Part shown: one piece after another, positions 8,981 through 16,865 of the stretch | Layout of the letters: the number at the start of each line of letters is the position of its first letter | How positions within the stretch are numbered: position 1 is the stretch's first letter | Source of the DNA: Prevotella sp. 10(H) | Lineage (GTDB): Bacteria; Bacteroidota; Bacteroidia; Bacteroidales; Dysgonomonadaceae | Assembly (NCBI RefSeq): GCF_000711235.1 | Contig: NZ_JOMI01000003.1 | Location: 186,001-250,000 of the forward strand | DNA length: 64,000 bases | Direction: 5' to 3' | The notes under the pieces: generated by a model | The model's database searches: none | Told to the model about the DNA's origin: nothing | The model's input: only the letters and a program-made list of their open reading frames with translations | Program-made: the position numbers and the translations under genes

Positions 8981-9619
8981 TTATGGAGCTAGCCGTACGA
9001 TTTCCCATACCCCATCTTCAAGACTGTATTGTATCCTGTCGTGCAGACGGTTTTTGCGCCCCTGCCAGAATTCTATTAAGTACGGCTTTACAATATATCC
9101 ACCCCAATTGTCCGGCCGGGTAATGTCTTTTCCCGTAAACTCCGATTCGAAATCGCTCATCATTCTTTCCAGATATTCCCTGTTGGGTATAGGCCGACTT
9201 TGAGGCGATGCCCATGCGCCCAGTTTACTTTTCTCCGGGCGCATTTCGAAGTAAGAATCCGATTCTGCCGGAGATATCTTTTCTGCCGTGCCTTCGATAC
9301 GTACCTGTCGTTCCAACTCGTGCCATACAAAGTCGAGTGCACAATAGTTGTTTTCTGCTAGTTGCACGGCTTTTCTGCTGTTGTAATTGGTGAAGAATAC
9401 AAATCCTTCAGGCTTTACTTGTTTCAGCAGCACTATCCTCGATGACGGTCTACCGTCTTTATCCGCTGTAGCAAGGTTCATAGCATTCGGTTCCAAGGCT
9501 TGGGAAGTCATAGCTTCGTCAAACCAACGAGTGAACATCTTTATTGGGTCGGCTGTAACCTCGCTTTCATCAAGGGTTTTCAGGGAAAAGTCCCGTCTTA
9601 TATTGAATAGATCAGTCAT
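8981..9619 (-). CDS. pdxH: Pyridoxamine 5'-phosphate oxidase
   Basis: PdxH is a cytoplasmic FMN enzyme that oxidises pyridoxamine/pyridoxine 5'-phosphate to pyridoxal 5'-phosphate. The 212-residue product is full length, with the N-terminal RRDFSLKTLDE segment, an FMN-binding region (SSRIVLLKQ near residues 59-67, FFTNYNSRKA near 75-84), the KLGAWASPQS substrate segment, and the C-terminal signature EFWQGRKNRLHDRI. The ATG at 9619 lies 7 bases from the first copy of a 44-nt repeat element, which probably contributes to its control. PLP made here is the cofactor of DapL and SerC encoded in the same window. Confidence 0.95.
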   Translation of the reverse strand: MTDLFNIRRDFSLKTLDESEVTADPIKMFTRWFDEAMTSQALEPNAMNLATADKDGRPSSRIVLLKQVKPEGFVFFTNYNSRKAVQLAENNYCALDFVWHELERQVRIEGTAEKISPAESDSYFEMRPEKSKLGAWASPQSRPIPNREYLERMMSDFESEFTGKDITRPDNWGGYIVKPYLIEFWQGRKNRLHDRIQYSLEDGVWEIVRLAP

Positions 9620-9626
9620 ATAATTT

Positions 9627-9670
9627 TTACATTTATTAACTATATTTGGTTAAAAGGTAACAGAAGTAAC
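9627..9670 (-). repeat. 44-nt element, copy 1
   Basis: One of four ungapped 44-nt copies in the window (others at 9752, 57355 and 57487) with 33 of 44 columns invariant. On the plus strand it has TTAC(A)TT, the palindrome TTAAC-N8-GTTAA, then two GTAAC words 9 nt apart. It lies 7 bases upstream of the pdxH start codon, which is read on the minus strand. Confidence 0.85.
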
Positions 9671-9673
9671 ATC

Positions 9674-9708
9674 ATTCAATTAATAATTAACAATGAATAA
9701 TTAATATA
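9674..9708. repeat. Degenerate heptamer tract (AT-rich), 5 units
   Basis: Five consecutive 7-mers in exact phase (units such as TAATAAT, TAACAAT, GAATAAT), beginning 3 bases after copy 1 of the 44-nt element. AT richness makes this one less certain than the GC-marked tracts. Confidence 0.55.
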
Positions 9709-9751
9709 GTTTTCTGTTCTTGCTAAACAGGATAAAACACCAAAAAAATAT

Positions 9752-9795
9752 TTACATTCGTTAACCATATATAGTTAAAAAGTAACAAAAGTAAC
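9752..9795 (-). repeat. 44-nt element, copy 2
   Basis: Second copy, 125 nt from copy 1, with the same TTAAC-N8-GTTAA palindrome and doubled GTAAC. It agrees with the other three at all 33 invariant columns. Confidence 0.85.
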
Positions 9796-9859
9796 GTTTT
9801 TGTGGACAGTTGATAATTGGCAATGAAATACTTTTATCCTGTACTATTAAATTTCAAAG

Positions 9860-9880
9860 AACTATAAGCTATAAGCTAAA
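9860..9880. repeat. AGCTAnn-type heptamers, 3 units
   Basis: Three phased 7-mers (AACTATA, AGCTATA, AGCTAAA) between the two motifs shared with locus B. They resemble the longer AGCYNNN tracts before gltD and serA. Confidence 0.6.
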
Positions 9881-9907
9881 ATTATATAGATAAATCAAAA
9901 CAAAACA

Positions 9908-9938
9908 AATCCCCGTTAACATCACGTCCACGGGGATT
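9908..9938 (-). terminator. Terminator of the flavodoxin-DUF2023 operon
   Basis: An 8-bp stem (AATCCCCG at 9908-9915 with CGGGGATT at 9931-9938) is followed on the minus strand by a T-rich tail. It lies 37 bases beyond the DUF2023 stop. Confidence 0.85.
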
Positions 9939-9974
9939 CTAAGATCAACTAAAAAAACTATCAATAGAAAAGTT

Positions 9975-10322
9975 TTATGCTAAACAAAGTAAATGTTTGT
10001 CCTTTTCTTTTTGCTTTTTACAGTACCGGTTGCATTGCTCGATGATACTGTATCCGAGTAAGATGCCGAGTATAAAGTCTTCTTCGGGAGTGAGCAGGTT
10101 CAGTGGCTTATCACCACATATCCTGTTTGCTACGGCAAGGCACTCATCCTTCCCGAAAAATACATTTATATTCCCATTCTTTAATCGTTGTATCTGATAA
10201 CCGATAGCGTTTTTTTCGAGCTTCCATCTCACTTTTTCTTCATTGTCGGCGGTCAGGGTGCAAAGCATCAGATCGCGGACCCCTTTCTTATATTCATAAA
10301 TAAGATGATAAAAAACACGCAT
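9975..10322 (-). CDS. DUF2023 family protein
   Basis: A 115-residue protein beginning MRVFYHLIYEYKKGVRDLML, the hallmark opening of DUF2023, a family known from Bacteroidota and typically next to flavodoxin genes; its biochemical role is not established. The middle contains an IQRLKNGNINVFFGK strand region and the C-terminal half is helical with two Cys and many Lys. It starts 13 bases after the flavodoxin stop on the same strand, so the pair is an operon and a flavodoxin-associated role is likely, by inference from context only. Confidence 0.85.
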   Translation of the reverse strand: MRVFYHLIYEYKKGVRDLMLCTLTADNEEKVRWKLEKNAIGYQIQRLKNGNINVFFGKDECLAVANRICGDKPLNLLTPEEDFILGILLGYSIIEQCNRYCKKQKEKDKHLLCLA

Positions 10323-10335
10323 ATCAGTATTCGTT

Positions 10336-10836
10336 TTAAATTACTTTTTTCAAATCTTCCGTCCAAAGAGCGATACGCTGGTCGGTCATATTGGATTCAT
10401 TGTCATTATCTATTAGAAGTCCGACAAACTGTCCTTCTACAACGGCTTCCGAACTGTCGTATGTATATCCTTCGGTGCTTACCTGACCTACCAGCTGACA
10501 TCCTTTGTCCTTAATAACCTCATATATTTTGCCGATTGCATCACCGAATGTATCGCTGTAAGACGAAGAGTCGCCGCAGCCGAAAAGAGCTACCTTTTTT
10601 CCGTTGAGGTCGGCCTCCTTCACTTTATCGATATAGTCTTCCCAATCGTCCTGCAGATCTCCGTATCCTAAAGTGGGTGAACCGAACAGAACTACATCGT
10701 AAGCCGAATAATCTGCATTTGCTTTGCTTACATCATGTAAATCAGTTTTGTCTACATTCAGTTTTTTTGCTATTTCTTCCGCTACTTCCTGCGTATTTCC
10801 TGTTGTGGAGCCGTAATATATTCCAATTTTAGACAT
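10336..10836 (-). CDS. fldA: Flavodoxin
   Basis: A 166-residue long-chain flavodoxin, a soluble FMN electron carrier that can replace ferredoxin. The FMN phosphate loop is GSTTGNTQEVA (residues 9-19), the two isoalloxazine loops correspond to SPTLGYGDLQDDWEDY (about 53-68) and CGDSSSYSDTFGDA (about 86-99), and the long-chain insertion STEGYTYDSSEAV is present. It could accept electrons from the 2-oxoacid oxidoreductase encoded 3 kb away, though this is inference. Operon with the DUF2023 gene. Confidence 0.95.
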   Translation of the reverse strand: MSKIGIYYGSTTGNTQEVAEEIAKKLNVDKTDLHDVSKANADYSAYDVVLFGSPTLGYGDLQDDWEDYIDKVKEADLNGKKVALFGCGDSSSYSDTFGDAIGKIYEVIKDKGCQLVGQVSTEGYTYDSSEAVVEGQFVGLLIDNDNESNMTDQRIALWTEDLKKVI

Positions 10837-11000
10837 ATTGTTAATTGATTATAGTTATTAATTTCAATTTGACAATGCAAAGAAACCGGATTTCGAGCAG
10901 CGGGGCAATACCGAAAAGTAATGAAATTTAGAGTCTAAAATACTCATTAATAAGTAGAGCAGGAGAGAAAGATGTTTGTGTATTAGTGCTTTATATAAAG

Positions 11001-11036
11001 AAAGAGGGCAGATTGATGATTCAACCTGCCCTCTTT
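11001..11036 (-). terminator. Terminator after rpmA
   Basis: A perfect 11-bp stem (11001-11011 with 11026-11036) lies 20 bases beyond the rpmA stop on the minus strand and is followed there by a T-rich stretch. Confidence 0.9.
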
Positions 11037-11055
11037 GTACGTTTAAAACTTTATT

Positions 11056-11319
11056 TTAAGCTTCTGCCTTTGGAAGTACAGAAACATAAGATTTGTCATT
11101 TCTCTTTTTGCGGAATACTACTGTACCGTCTATCAGCGCAAATAATGTATGGTCTTTACCGATGCCTACATTTTCGCCCGGATGATGAGTTGTTCCTCTC
11201 TGACGTACTATGATGTTTCCTGCTTTTACGATTTCTCCGCCGAATGCTTTAACGCCTAATCGTTTACTTTCCGATTCACGGCCGTTTTTCGAACTACCTA
11301 CACCTTTCTTGTGTGCCAT
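11056..11319 (-). CDS. rpmA: 50S ribosomal protein L27
   Basis: An 87-residue L27, complete from [29 protein letters not shown] to the end. L27 reaches into the peptidyl-transferase centre. The N-terminus starts directly with MAHKKG, so the cleavable extension seen in Firmicutes L27 is absent. It follows rplU by 20 bases. Confidence 0.97.
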   Translation of the reverse strand: MAHKKGVGSSKNGRESESKRLGVKAFGGEIVKAGNIIVRQRGTTHHPGENVGIGKDHTLFALIDGTVVFRKKRNDKSYVSVLPKAEA

Positions 11320-11339
11320 TTTCTTCTGTTTTTAACTGA

Positions 11340-11651
11340 TTAAGCAATAATTTCTTTTACTATAACTTCTGAAAATTGTTGACGGTGACCGTTCAATTTA
11401 CGGTATCCTTTTCTTCTTTTCTTGTGGAAAATAAGTACTTTATCTCCTTTTGCCTGAGATACTACTTCTACCACGACTTTAGCGCCTTCTACGGTAGGAG
11501 CACCTACTGTTACAGCACCATCTTTGTCAACTAATAATACTTTTTCGAACTCTACTTTAGAGCCATTTTCTGCGTTGATTCTGTGAACAAACAATTTCTG
11601 GTCTACTTCAACTTTCATTTGTTGTCCCTGAATGTCTACAATTACGTACAT
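11340..11651 (-). CDS. rplU: 50S ribosomal protein L21
   Basis: A 103-residue L21 (opening [24 protein letters not shown], closing with [21 protein letters not shown]), binding 23S rRNA in the large subunit. It is the first gene of the rplU-rpmA operon, with a canonical promoter at 11735-11765 and a 77-nt leader with two hairpins. Confidence 0.97.
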   Translation of the reverse strand: MYVIVDIQGQQMKVEVDQKLFVHRINAENGSKVEFEKVLLVDKDGAVTVGAPTVEGAKVVVEVVSQAKGDKVLIFHKKRRKGYRKLNGHRQQFSEVIVKEIIA

Positions 11652-11728
11652 CTGTTTTTATATTTACAGGTTATGCGCCTGAGGCGAACCCTATTTAGTA
11701 AGGGTTTCTTGTAGGCCTATTGGCAATC
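11652..11728 (-). promoter_or_regulatory. Structured leader of rplU-rpmA
   Basis: Between the predicted transcription start (about 11728) and the rplU ATG lie two adjacent hairpins: arms 11687-11692/11701-11706 (6 bp, 8-nt loop) and arms 11676-11679/11683-11686 (4 bp GC, 3-nt loop). Ribosomal-protein operons often have autoregulatory leaders of this size; that this one does so is inference. Confidence 0.45.
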
Positions 11729-11734
11729 GGGTGA

Positions 11735-11765
11735 CAAAAGTAATAAATATTACCGAATATTCAAA
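11735..11765 (-). promoter_or_regulatory. Promoter of rplU-rpmA
   Basis: On the minus strand TTTG (11765-11762), 19 nt, then TACTTTTG (11742-11735): an exact match to the Bacteroidota -33/-7 promoter. Confidence 0.85.
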
Positions 11766-11778
11766 TACTTATACCTGA

Positions 11779-12297
11779 TTATTTCTTGTCGGTAATAGTT
11801 AATATTCCCTCGATATCGTCCTTCATTTTAATATTCGGATCTCCACCTATCTCCGTTATTATAGCCTGTATGGCTTGTTTGTTGACTTTCGACTTCGTTA
11901 CCAGCAGATTTCCTTTTATAGTATACGTTCCGGGCATTATGCCTAATGTTTTGTCCGAAAGATTCATGCTGTCACCTACCAGAGTAAAATCACTATCTCT
12001 GTTTACTGCATTTATGTTTCTATCCGGATCATATGCCAGTGTAGTGACTGTACCCAGATCAGGAATATTTTTATTTATTTCAAAAACCCTTTTAAGTATA
12101 AAGTCTTCGGCATCGATTTCGAACATCTTATTTACACGTTTGTTTACGTCTTCGTCATTCGTCTCGAGTACGCGTTTCTGTGTAAGCCATTCTCCATCAA
12201 GAGGCTGATTCGGAACGGGTTCATTATCGTCTCCGCAAGAGAATAATACAATGCTGAAAATTGCTAATAGTGTCGGGAAAAAGATATTTTTTTTCAT
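11779..12297 (-). CDS. Hypothetical lipoprotein, 172 aa
   Basis: The start at 12297 is chosen because it gives a proper lipoprotein signal peptide, MKKNIFFPTLLAIFSIVLFSC, with Cys at residue 21; the frame is open upstream to 12450 but that part is AT-rich and a -7 box (12327-12334) lies inside it. The mature protein is small, with the pattern of a lipocalin-like domain, a WLTQKRVLETNDEDV opening and an ILTITDKK end. No specific family was recognised. It lies alone between rplU and asnB. Confidence 0.75.
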   Translation of the reverse strand: MKKNIFFPTLLAIFSIVLFSCGDDNEPVPNQPLDGEWLTQKRVLETNDEDVNKRVNKMFEIDAEDFILKRVFEINKNIPDLGTVTTLAYDPDRNINAVNRDSDFTLVGDSMNLSDKTLGIMPGTYTIKGNLLVTKSKVNKQAIQAIITEIGGDPNIKMKDDIEGILTITDKK

Positions 12298-12326
12298 GTG
12301 TAAAATGTTTGTTTTGTAATGTTTTA

Positions 12327-12334
12327 CAAAGATA
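12327..12334 (-). promoter_or_regulatory. -7 box of the 172-aa lipoprotein gene
   Basis: Minus strand TATCTTTG matches TAnnTTTG, 30 bases upstream of the ATG at 12297. No clear -33 TTTG is seen. Confidence 0.55.
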
Positions 12335-12476
12335 CGTATAATTTTTTGTCGATATGTTATATCATAGTTAAATGCATAATGTGATATTGGATAAACGATA
12401 GTATGTTTATTATATTGTATTATTATCATTTTATAATTAAAAATAAACAAAATATATCATATTTATGTTTTATATT

Positions 12477-12506
12477 TTTGTAATTAAATAAAATGATATA
12501 TATTTG
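12477..12506 (+). promoter_or_regulatory. Promoter of asnB
   Basis: TTTG (12477-12480), 18 nt, then TATATTTG (12499-12506), a canonical Bacteroidota promoter. It predicts a leader of about 34 nt. Confidence 0.8.
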
Positions 12507-12546
12507 CTGAAATGTGCAGAAATTTAAAATGAAACAATAAAATATT

Positions 12547-14214
12547 ATGTGTGGATTTGTAGGAGTGTTTGATTTAACTCAAAATATAGACGTGCTGCGT
12601 GGGCAGGTGCTGAAGATGGCAAAGAAAATACGCCATCGCGGACCCGACTGGTCGGGTATTTACTGTGGTGAAAAAGCTATTCTTGCCCATGAGAGGCTGT
12701 CTATAGTCGGCATCGATTCGGGTAAGCAGCCTTTATATAGTAAAGATAAGAAGCTGGTGTTGGCTGTCAATGGGGAAATTTATAATCATAAAGAGATAAG
12801 AAGCCGTTATCCGGATTATGATTTTCAGACTCATTCCGATTGTGAAGTGATTCTTCCCCTATATCTGGAAAAAGGGGCGGCTTTATTTGAAGACCTGAAC
12901 GGTATCTTTGCCTTTGCACTGTATGATGTAGAAAATGATGTTATGCTTATCGGCCGCGATCATATGGGTATTATTCCATTGTATACCGGCTACGATGATG
13001 CTGGGCAGTTCTATGTAGCCAGTGAGTTGAAGGCATTGGAGGGCGTTTGTCCGAATGTAGCTGAGTTTTTACCGGGGCATTATCTTTTCAGTAAAGAAGG
13101 TAGCACTCTTCAGAAATGGTATAAGCGTGACTGGATGGAATATGATAATGTAAAGGATAACAAATCGGATATAGATGAACTCAGGTCTGCTTTAGAGGCC
13201 GCAGTACAAAGACAATTGATGTCGGATGTACCTTATGGGGTTCTGCTCTCCGGCGGTCTGGACTCTTCGATAATATCGGCAATAGCTAAGCAGTATGCTG
13301 CCCGTCGCATAGAAGACGACAGTAAAACGGAGGCTTGGTGGCCGCAACTTCATTCGTTTGCAGTAGGGTTGAAAGATTCTCCTGATTTGATTGCGGCGCG
13401 AAAGGTTGCCGATTATATTGGTACGGTACATCATGAAATACATTTTACGGTAGAAGAAGCTATCGATGCTCTCAGTGATGTGATTTACCATATCGAAACG
13501 TATGATGTGACCACTGTTCGTGCGTCTACACCAATGTATCTGCTTGCACGTTATATAAAATCGATGGGTGTGAAGATGGTACTGTCGGGTGAGGGCTCGG
13601 ATGAACTCTTCGGTGGTTATCTTTACTTCCATAAAGCACCTGATGCAAAAGCTTTCCATGAGGAAACTGTGCGGAAATTAGACAGGCTTCATTTGTACGA
13701 TTGTCTTCGGGCGAATAAATCGCTGGCAGCATGGGGTGTAGAGGGGCGAGTGCCGTTTCTCGATAAGGAATTTATGGATGTGGCTATGCGTCTTAACCCT
13801 CAAGATAAAATGTGTGGCAACGGTAAGATAGAGAAACATATATTGCGCAAAGCATTCGAAAGTTATATGCCCGAAAGTGTGGCGTGGCGACAGAAAGAGC
13901 AATTTTCCGACGGGGTAGGCTATAATTGGATAGACACACTTCGCGAAGTAGCAAACAATAAAGTATCCGATCGTCAGATGACGCATGCGGCCGAGCGTTT
14001 TCCTGTCAACCCGCCCATGTCGAAAGAAGAGTACTGGTACCGCAGTATGTTCGAAGAGCATTTTCCGTCGGCGTCAGCGGCGCATACTGTTCCTTCGGTT
14101 CCTTCGGTAGCATGCAGTACGGCTACGGCTTTGGAGTGGGATGCCTCCTTTAAAAACAGGCTTGATCCGTCGGGTAGGGCAGTGGCTGCAGTGCATGCCG
14201 AGGCATATGAATAA
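12547..14214 (+). CDS. asnB: Asparagine synthetase B, glutamine-hydrolysing
   Basis: AsnB makes asparagine from aspartate, glutamine and ATP. The N-terminal class II glutaminase domain begins MCGFVG, so Cys2 becomes the N-terminal nucleophile, with RHRGPDWSG at 29-37, LAVNGEIYNH near 72-81 and SDCEV near 97-101. The C-terminal synthetase domain has the ATP pyrophosphatase loop LSGGLDSS at 234-241 and the VEGRVPFLD motif. Length 555 aa is normal for bacterial AsnB. It stands alone, with its own promoter and terminator, at the head of a region rich in nitrogen-assimilation genes. Confidence 0.96.
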   Translation: MCGFVGVFDLTQNIDVLRGQVLKMAKKIRHRGPDWSGIYCGEKAILAHERLSIVGIDSGKQPLYSKDKKLVLAVNGEIYNHKEIRSRYPDYDFQTHSDCEVILPLYLEKGAALFEDLNGIFAFALYDVENDVMLIGRDHMGIIPLYTGYDDAGQFYVASELKALEGVCPNVAEFLPGHYLFSKEGSTLQKWYKRDWMEYDNVKDNKSDIDELRSALEAAVQRQLMSDVPYGVLLSGGLDSSIISAIAKQYAARRIEDDSKTEAWWPQLHSFAVGLKDSPDLIAARKVADYIGTVHHEIHFTVEEAIDALSDVIYHIETYDVTTVRASTPMYLLARYIKSMGVKMVLSGEGSDELFGGYLYFHKAPDAKAFHEETVRKLDRLHLYDCLRANKSLAAWGVEGRVPFLDKEFMDVAMRLNPQDKMCGNGKIEKHILRKAFESYMPESVAWRQKEQFSDGVGYNWIDTLREVANNKVSDRQMTHAAERFPVNPPMSKEEYWYRSMFEEHFPSASAAHTVPSVPSVACSTATALEWDASFKNRLDPSGRAVAAVHAEAYE

Positions 14215-14234
14215 AATAATATAATTATATGTGG

Positions 14235-14270
14235 AAGCAGGAGGATGATTATTCTCCTGCTTTTTATTTT
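14235..14270 (+). terminator. Terminator of asnB
   Basis: A 9-bp stem (14235-14243 with 14254-14262) with a 10-nt loop is followed by a T-rich tail. It overlaps the end of the convergent GT87 gene at 14264. Confidence 0.9.
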
Positions 14271-15451
14271 TCTCCTATATACTCATTGTCGGGAAGTTCT
14301 TTTAAACCCCGTGAAGTGATGATCTGGTAAACCAGAATAAGCCATACAATAAGATGTGGAATTACCTTTAGTGAATACCTTTTAAATATTCCCGTATGTA
14401 TGCTTTTGGGGAATATGTGAGATGAAGAGAGCCATGTCCAGAATATAGTGAATACCAACAGACCTATTGTCCATTTGTTATTCGGATTCTTTTGCAGGCA
14501 GTACCAGATAGCAAGCGCTGTCATAGCAATAATATAGGTTTCCTTTTCTGATCCGGTGCTGAAAAGAACGATAAAGAAAAGTGTCGAGGCTAATATACCA
14601 AGTTGGAATGTCAATTCTCCATACCGCTCGGGTTTCAGGTATTGCAGTCCGAAAAGCACTAGTCCGGGAATGATAATGTATAAAGCTGAAATATCGATCA
14701 TATCAAAACACCTTCTTATCAATCCGATAGCTGAAATATCCTGTGAGAAGTTGGTAATATTTTCGATGTTTTTATCTGCCAAAGAATGAAACCAGTCCTG
14801 ATAGCTTTGTATGACAAACGAAGGCGATGATATAAGCATAGGCAGTACAAAGAATATTGCAGCCCACATAAGCAGATATGCGATGAGTTTACCCTTATGC
14901 TTAGAGAAAAAGAAGAAACTTAGCCCTACTATTCCGTATAATTTTATAAATGTGCCGAACATAATAAAGCATGCCGCCCAGATATCTTTTTCTTTGCGTA
15001 TACAGAGAAGGCTTCCGATAATAAGTGCAGCTATCAGCCCGTTTGTCTGGCTGTTCATTACGCAGGTGTACAGCTCGATTAAGATAATATAATAGAACAG
15101 ATATTTCTTTTTCCATGCTATAGGCAGATAATAAATTGCAAAGAACAGGCAAAGGCTCATTGCTACATCCCAGAAGAGTATGCCCATTCTGTCGGGTAAT
15201 AAGGCAAACGGCGCTATAACCACGCTAAAGAAAGGCCCGTAGTGATTCGTGTCGTGATATTCTGCCGGATAGGGAACATACAGGTTTATTTGTTCCAGCA
15301 TGTGATAGAACGTTCCTTTAAATATTTTATAATTATTATGGATACGGGTCGCTTTTAATACTCCGATAACAGGTAGCAGTATCCATAAAAAAAGGAGAAA
15401 TCTCCGGTCAGAAAATATAGATTTTCTGAAAAAAATAGCAGTAGAGCTCAT
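14264..15451 (-). CDS. GT87/DUF2029 family membrane glycosyltransferase
   Basis: A 395-residue polytopic membrane protein with roughly ten hydrophobic helices. The first periplasmic loop contains NLYVPYPAEYHDTNHYGPFFS, the pattern (Asn-Leu-Tyr, then Tyr-Gly-Pro) seen in GT87 enzymes related to mycobacterial PimE-type polyprenyl-phosphate-dependent mannosyltransferases. This supports membership of the DUF2029/GT87 family and use of a lipid-linked sugar donor, but the acceptor is unknown. It is convergent with asnB and has an unusual 490-base gap upstream containing a strong hairpin. Confidence 0.82.
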   Translation of the reverse strand: MSSTAIFFRKSIFSDRRFLLFLWILLPVIGVLKATRIHNNYKIFKGTFYHMLEQINLYVPYPAEYHDTNHYGPFFSVVIAPFALLPDRMGILFWDVAMSLCLFFAIYYLPIAWKKKYLFYYIILIELYTCVMNSQTNGLIAALIIGSLLCIRKEKDIWAACFIMFGTFIKLYGIVGLSFFFFSKHKGKLIAYLLMWAAIFFVLPMLISSPSFVIQSYQDWFHSLADKNIENITNFSQDISAIGLIRRCFDMIDISALYIIIPGLVLFGLQYLKPERYGELTFQLGILASTLFFIVLFSTGSEKETYIIAMTALAIWYCLQKNPNNKWTIGLLVFTIFWTWLSSSHIFPKSIHTGIFKRYSLKVIPHLIVWLILVYQIITSRGLKELPDNEYIGEK

Positions 15452-15941
15452 CTTTCTATGTCTCCAATATATAATTAATACGTATAGTCAGGGCATTTTA
15501 TGGGTGCTTGACTATTTGTTTCTTAGGTTGTTTAATCAGGGTATGTCTCTATCCCTGATTTTTTTCAAACGGCAAAGATGTCAATTTATTATTGAAAAAT
15601 AAAATGCTAATTAACTTTTCAATAACAAGATTGTTTTAATAATGTATTGCAAACACTTTAAGAGATATAATAGTTCTAAAGAATTATTTTGTTCCGATAT
15701 GTAATAAAATGATAGATTAAAGGTGTTGATTTTACAAAAGGAGTATCATTTGTAAACACTTTAGCTTTCCATACTGTCTTTATGATTATGTTTTTAAAAT
15801 TAAATAAGTCAAAAAGATTATTTATTTTGATAAAAGTGAAAAAATGATACAAATTTCTTGCGAATTCGAATAATTTGTACGAAATTTGCAAGCGGAAAAT
15901 AAATATAATATAATACACAAAAGAGGAGATTGGGAAATAGG
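15452..15941. other. 490-base gap upstream of dapF and the GT87 gene
   Basis: AT-rich, no gene found. It holds a terminator-like hairpin (15534-15565), a 10-mer AAACACTTTA twice (15651-15660 and 15754-15763), and inverted arms CAAATTTC (15850-15857) and GAAATTTG (15881-15888) 84-92 bases before the dapF ATG. Confidence 0.6.
15534..15565 (+). terminator. Hairpin plus T-run without an upstream plus-strand gene
   Basis: An 8-bp stem (AATCAGGG at 15534-15541 with CCCTGATT at 15553-15560) followed by five more T has the form of a plus-strand intrinsic terminator. The nearest plus-strand gene upstream, asnB, already has its own terminator 1.3 kb away. On the minus strand it would be a hairpin in the leader of the GT87 gene. 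Confidence 0.65.
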
Positions 15942-16784
15942 ATGGAAAAACTGAAATTTACTAAAATGCAGGGAGCCGGTAACGACTATATATATGTGAA
16001 CGGATTCACTCAGAAGATAGATAATCCGTCGGCTTTGGCAGTCAGGCTGAGCGACCGCCATTTTGGTATCGGTTCCGACGGCTTAGTATTGATATTGCCA
16101 TCAGATACCTGCGACTTCAGGATGCAGATGTTCAACTCCGACGGTTCGGAAGCTGAAATGTGTGGAAATGCATCGCGATGTGTCGCTAAATTTGTATATG
16201 ATAACGGACTGACAACAAAAAAAGAAATAACACTGGAAACAAAAGCCGGTGTGAAATATATTACTTTGCTCGACGGGGATGCAAAGGCACGTAAGGTAAC
16301 AGTAGATATGGGCGAACCTATACTAGCACCTACTCTGATTCCGGTAGAGATAGCCGAAGAGCCTGTGCTGAATTATCCTTTGGATATCGATGGTAAAATA
16401 TGGGAAATCTCCTGTGTATCGATGGGGAATCCTCATGCAGTCGTGTTTACTGAGGGTATCCACGATCTGGACTTGCCGCTTCTCGGTCCCAAGTTCGAAA
16501 CGAATCCGATTTTTCCACGAAAGACCAATACTGAATTTATAGAGGTCGTCGACCGTAATAACCTGAATATGCGTGTATGGGAACGCGGGGCAGGGGAAAC
16601 TCTTGCCTGCGGAACAGGCGCCTGCGCTGCTGCTGTGGCGGCGGTGCTGAATAATCATTGCGACCGCAATGTTACTGTTCATCTTCTGGGCGGAGATCTG
16701 GAGATAGAATGGAATGTCTGCAATAATCATGTTTATATGACCGGAGAAGCCGTTACGGTATTCGAAGGTGAATTGGTTGATTAG
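15942..16784 (+). CDS. dapF: Diaminopimelate epimerase
   Basis: DapF interconverts LL- and meso-diaminopimelate, the cross-linking residue of peptidoglycan and lysine precursor. The ATG at 15942 is preferred over an in-frame TTG at 15930: it gives the standard opening MEKLKFTKMQGAGNDYIY and 280 residues. The two catalytic cysteines are in NSDGSEAEMCGNASRC and ETLACGTGACAA. It lies 81 bases before dapL, same strand, so the two act as a pair: DapL makes LL-diaminopimelate and DapF epimerises it. Confidence 0.95.
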   Translation: MEKLKFTKMQGAGNDYIYVNGFTQKIDNPSALAVRLSDRHFGIGSDGLVLILPSDTCDFRMQMFNSDGSEAEMCGNASRCVAKFVYDNGLTTKKEITLETKAGVKYITLLDGDAKARKVTVDMGEPILAPTLIPVEIAEEPVLNYPLDIDGKIWEISCVSMGNPHAVVFTEGIHDLDLPLLGPKFETNPIFPRKTNTEFIEVVDRNNLNMRVWERGAGETLACGTGACAAAVAAVLNNHCDRNVTVHLLGGDLEIEWNVCNNHVYMTGEAVTVFEGELVD

Positions 16785-16821
16785 TAAGTAAATAATATAG
16801 ATAGTAAGAAATAAAAAACTT

Positions 16822-16865
16822 GTAACCCGTAACTGCCCGCAGGGCGAAGTAACTCGTAACTAAAA
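16822..16865 (+). repeat. GTAAC/GCCC-GGGC element abutting the dapL start
   Basis: GTAAC words in 7-nt phase flank a small hairpin (GCCC-GCA-GGGC, 16835-16845) and the tract ends directly at the dapL ATG. A 39-nt stretch matches 35316-35357 (read on the minus strand) with about four substitutions, where it again abuts a start codon. Confidence 0.75.

Larger units (their letters stand above)
9620..9974. other. 355-base repeat-filled intergenic cassette (locus A)
   Basis: No gene is seen. From left to right it holds: 44-nt element copy 1 (9627-9670), a heptamer tract (9674-9708), element copy 2 (9752-9795), a diffuse tract (about 9803-9830), the 14-mer ATTTCAAAGAACTA (9851-9864), three AACTATA/AGCTATA-type heptamers (9860-9880), the 16-mer at 9881-9896, and a minus-strand terminator (9908-9938). 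The same order of shared parts occurs at 57355-57702. Confidence 0.85.

Noticed and set aside
9627-9670. TTAAC-N8-GTTAA as a Rex-type or BirA-type operator
   Set aside because: Rex sites have GTTAA/TTAAC in the opposite order with about 4-nt spacing, and BirA half-sites are much further apart, so neither matches.
12298-12450. N-terminal extension of the 172-aa lipoprotein
   Set aside because: AT-rich, no domain, and the -7 box at 12327-12334 lies in it.
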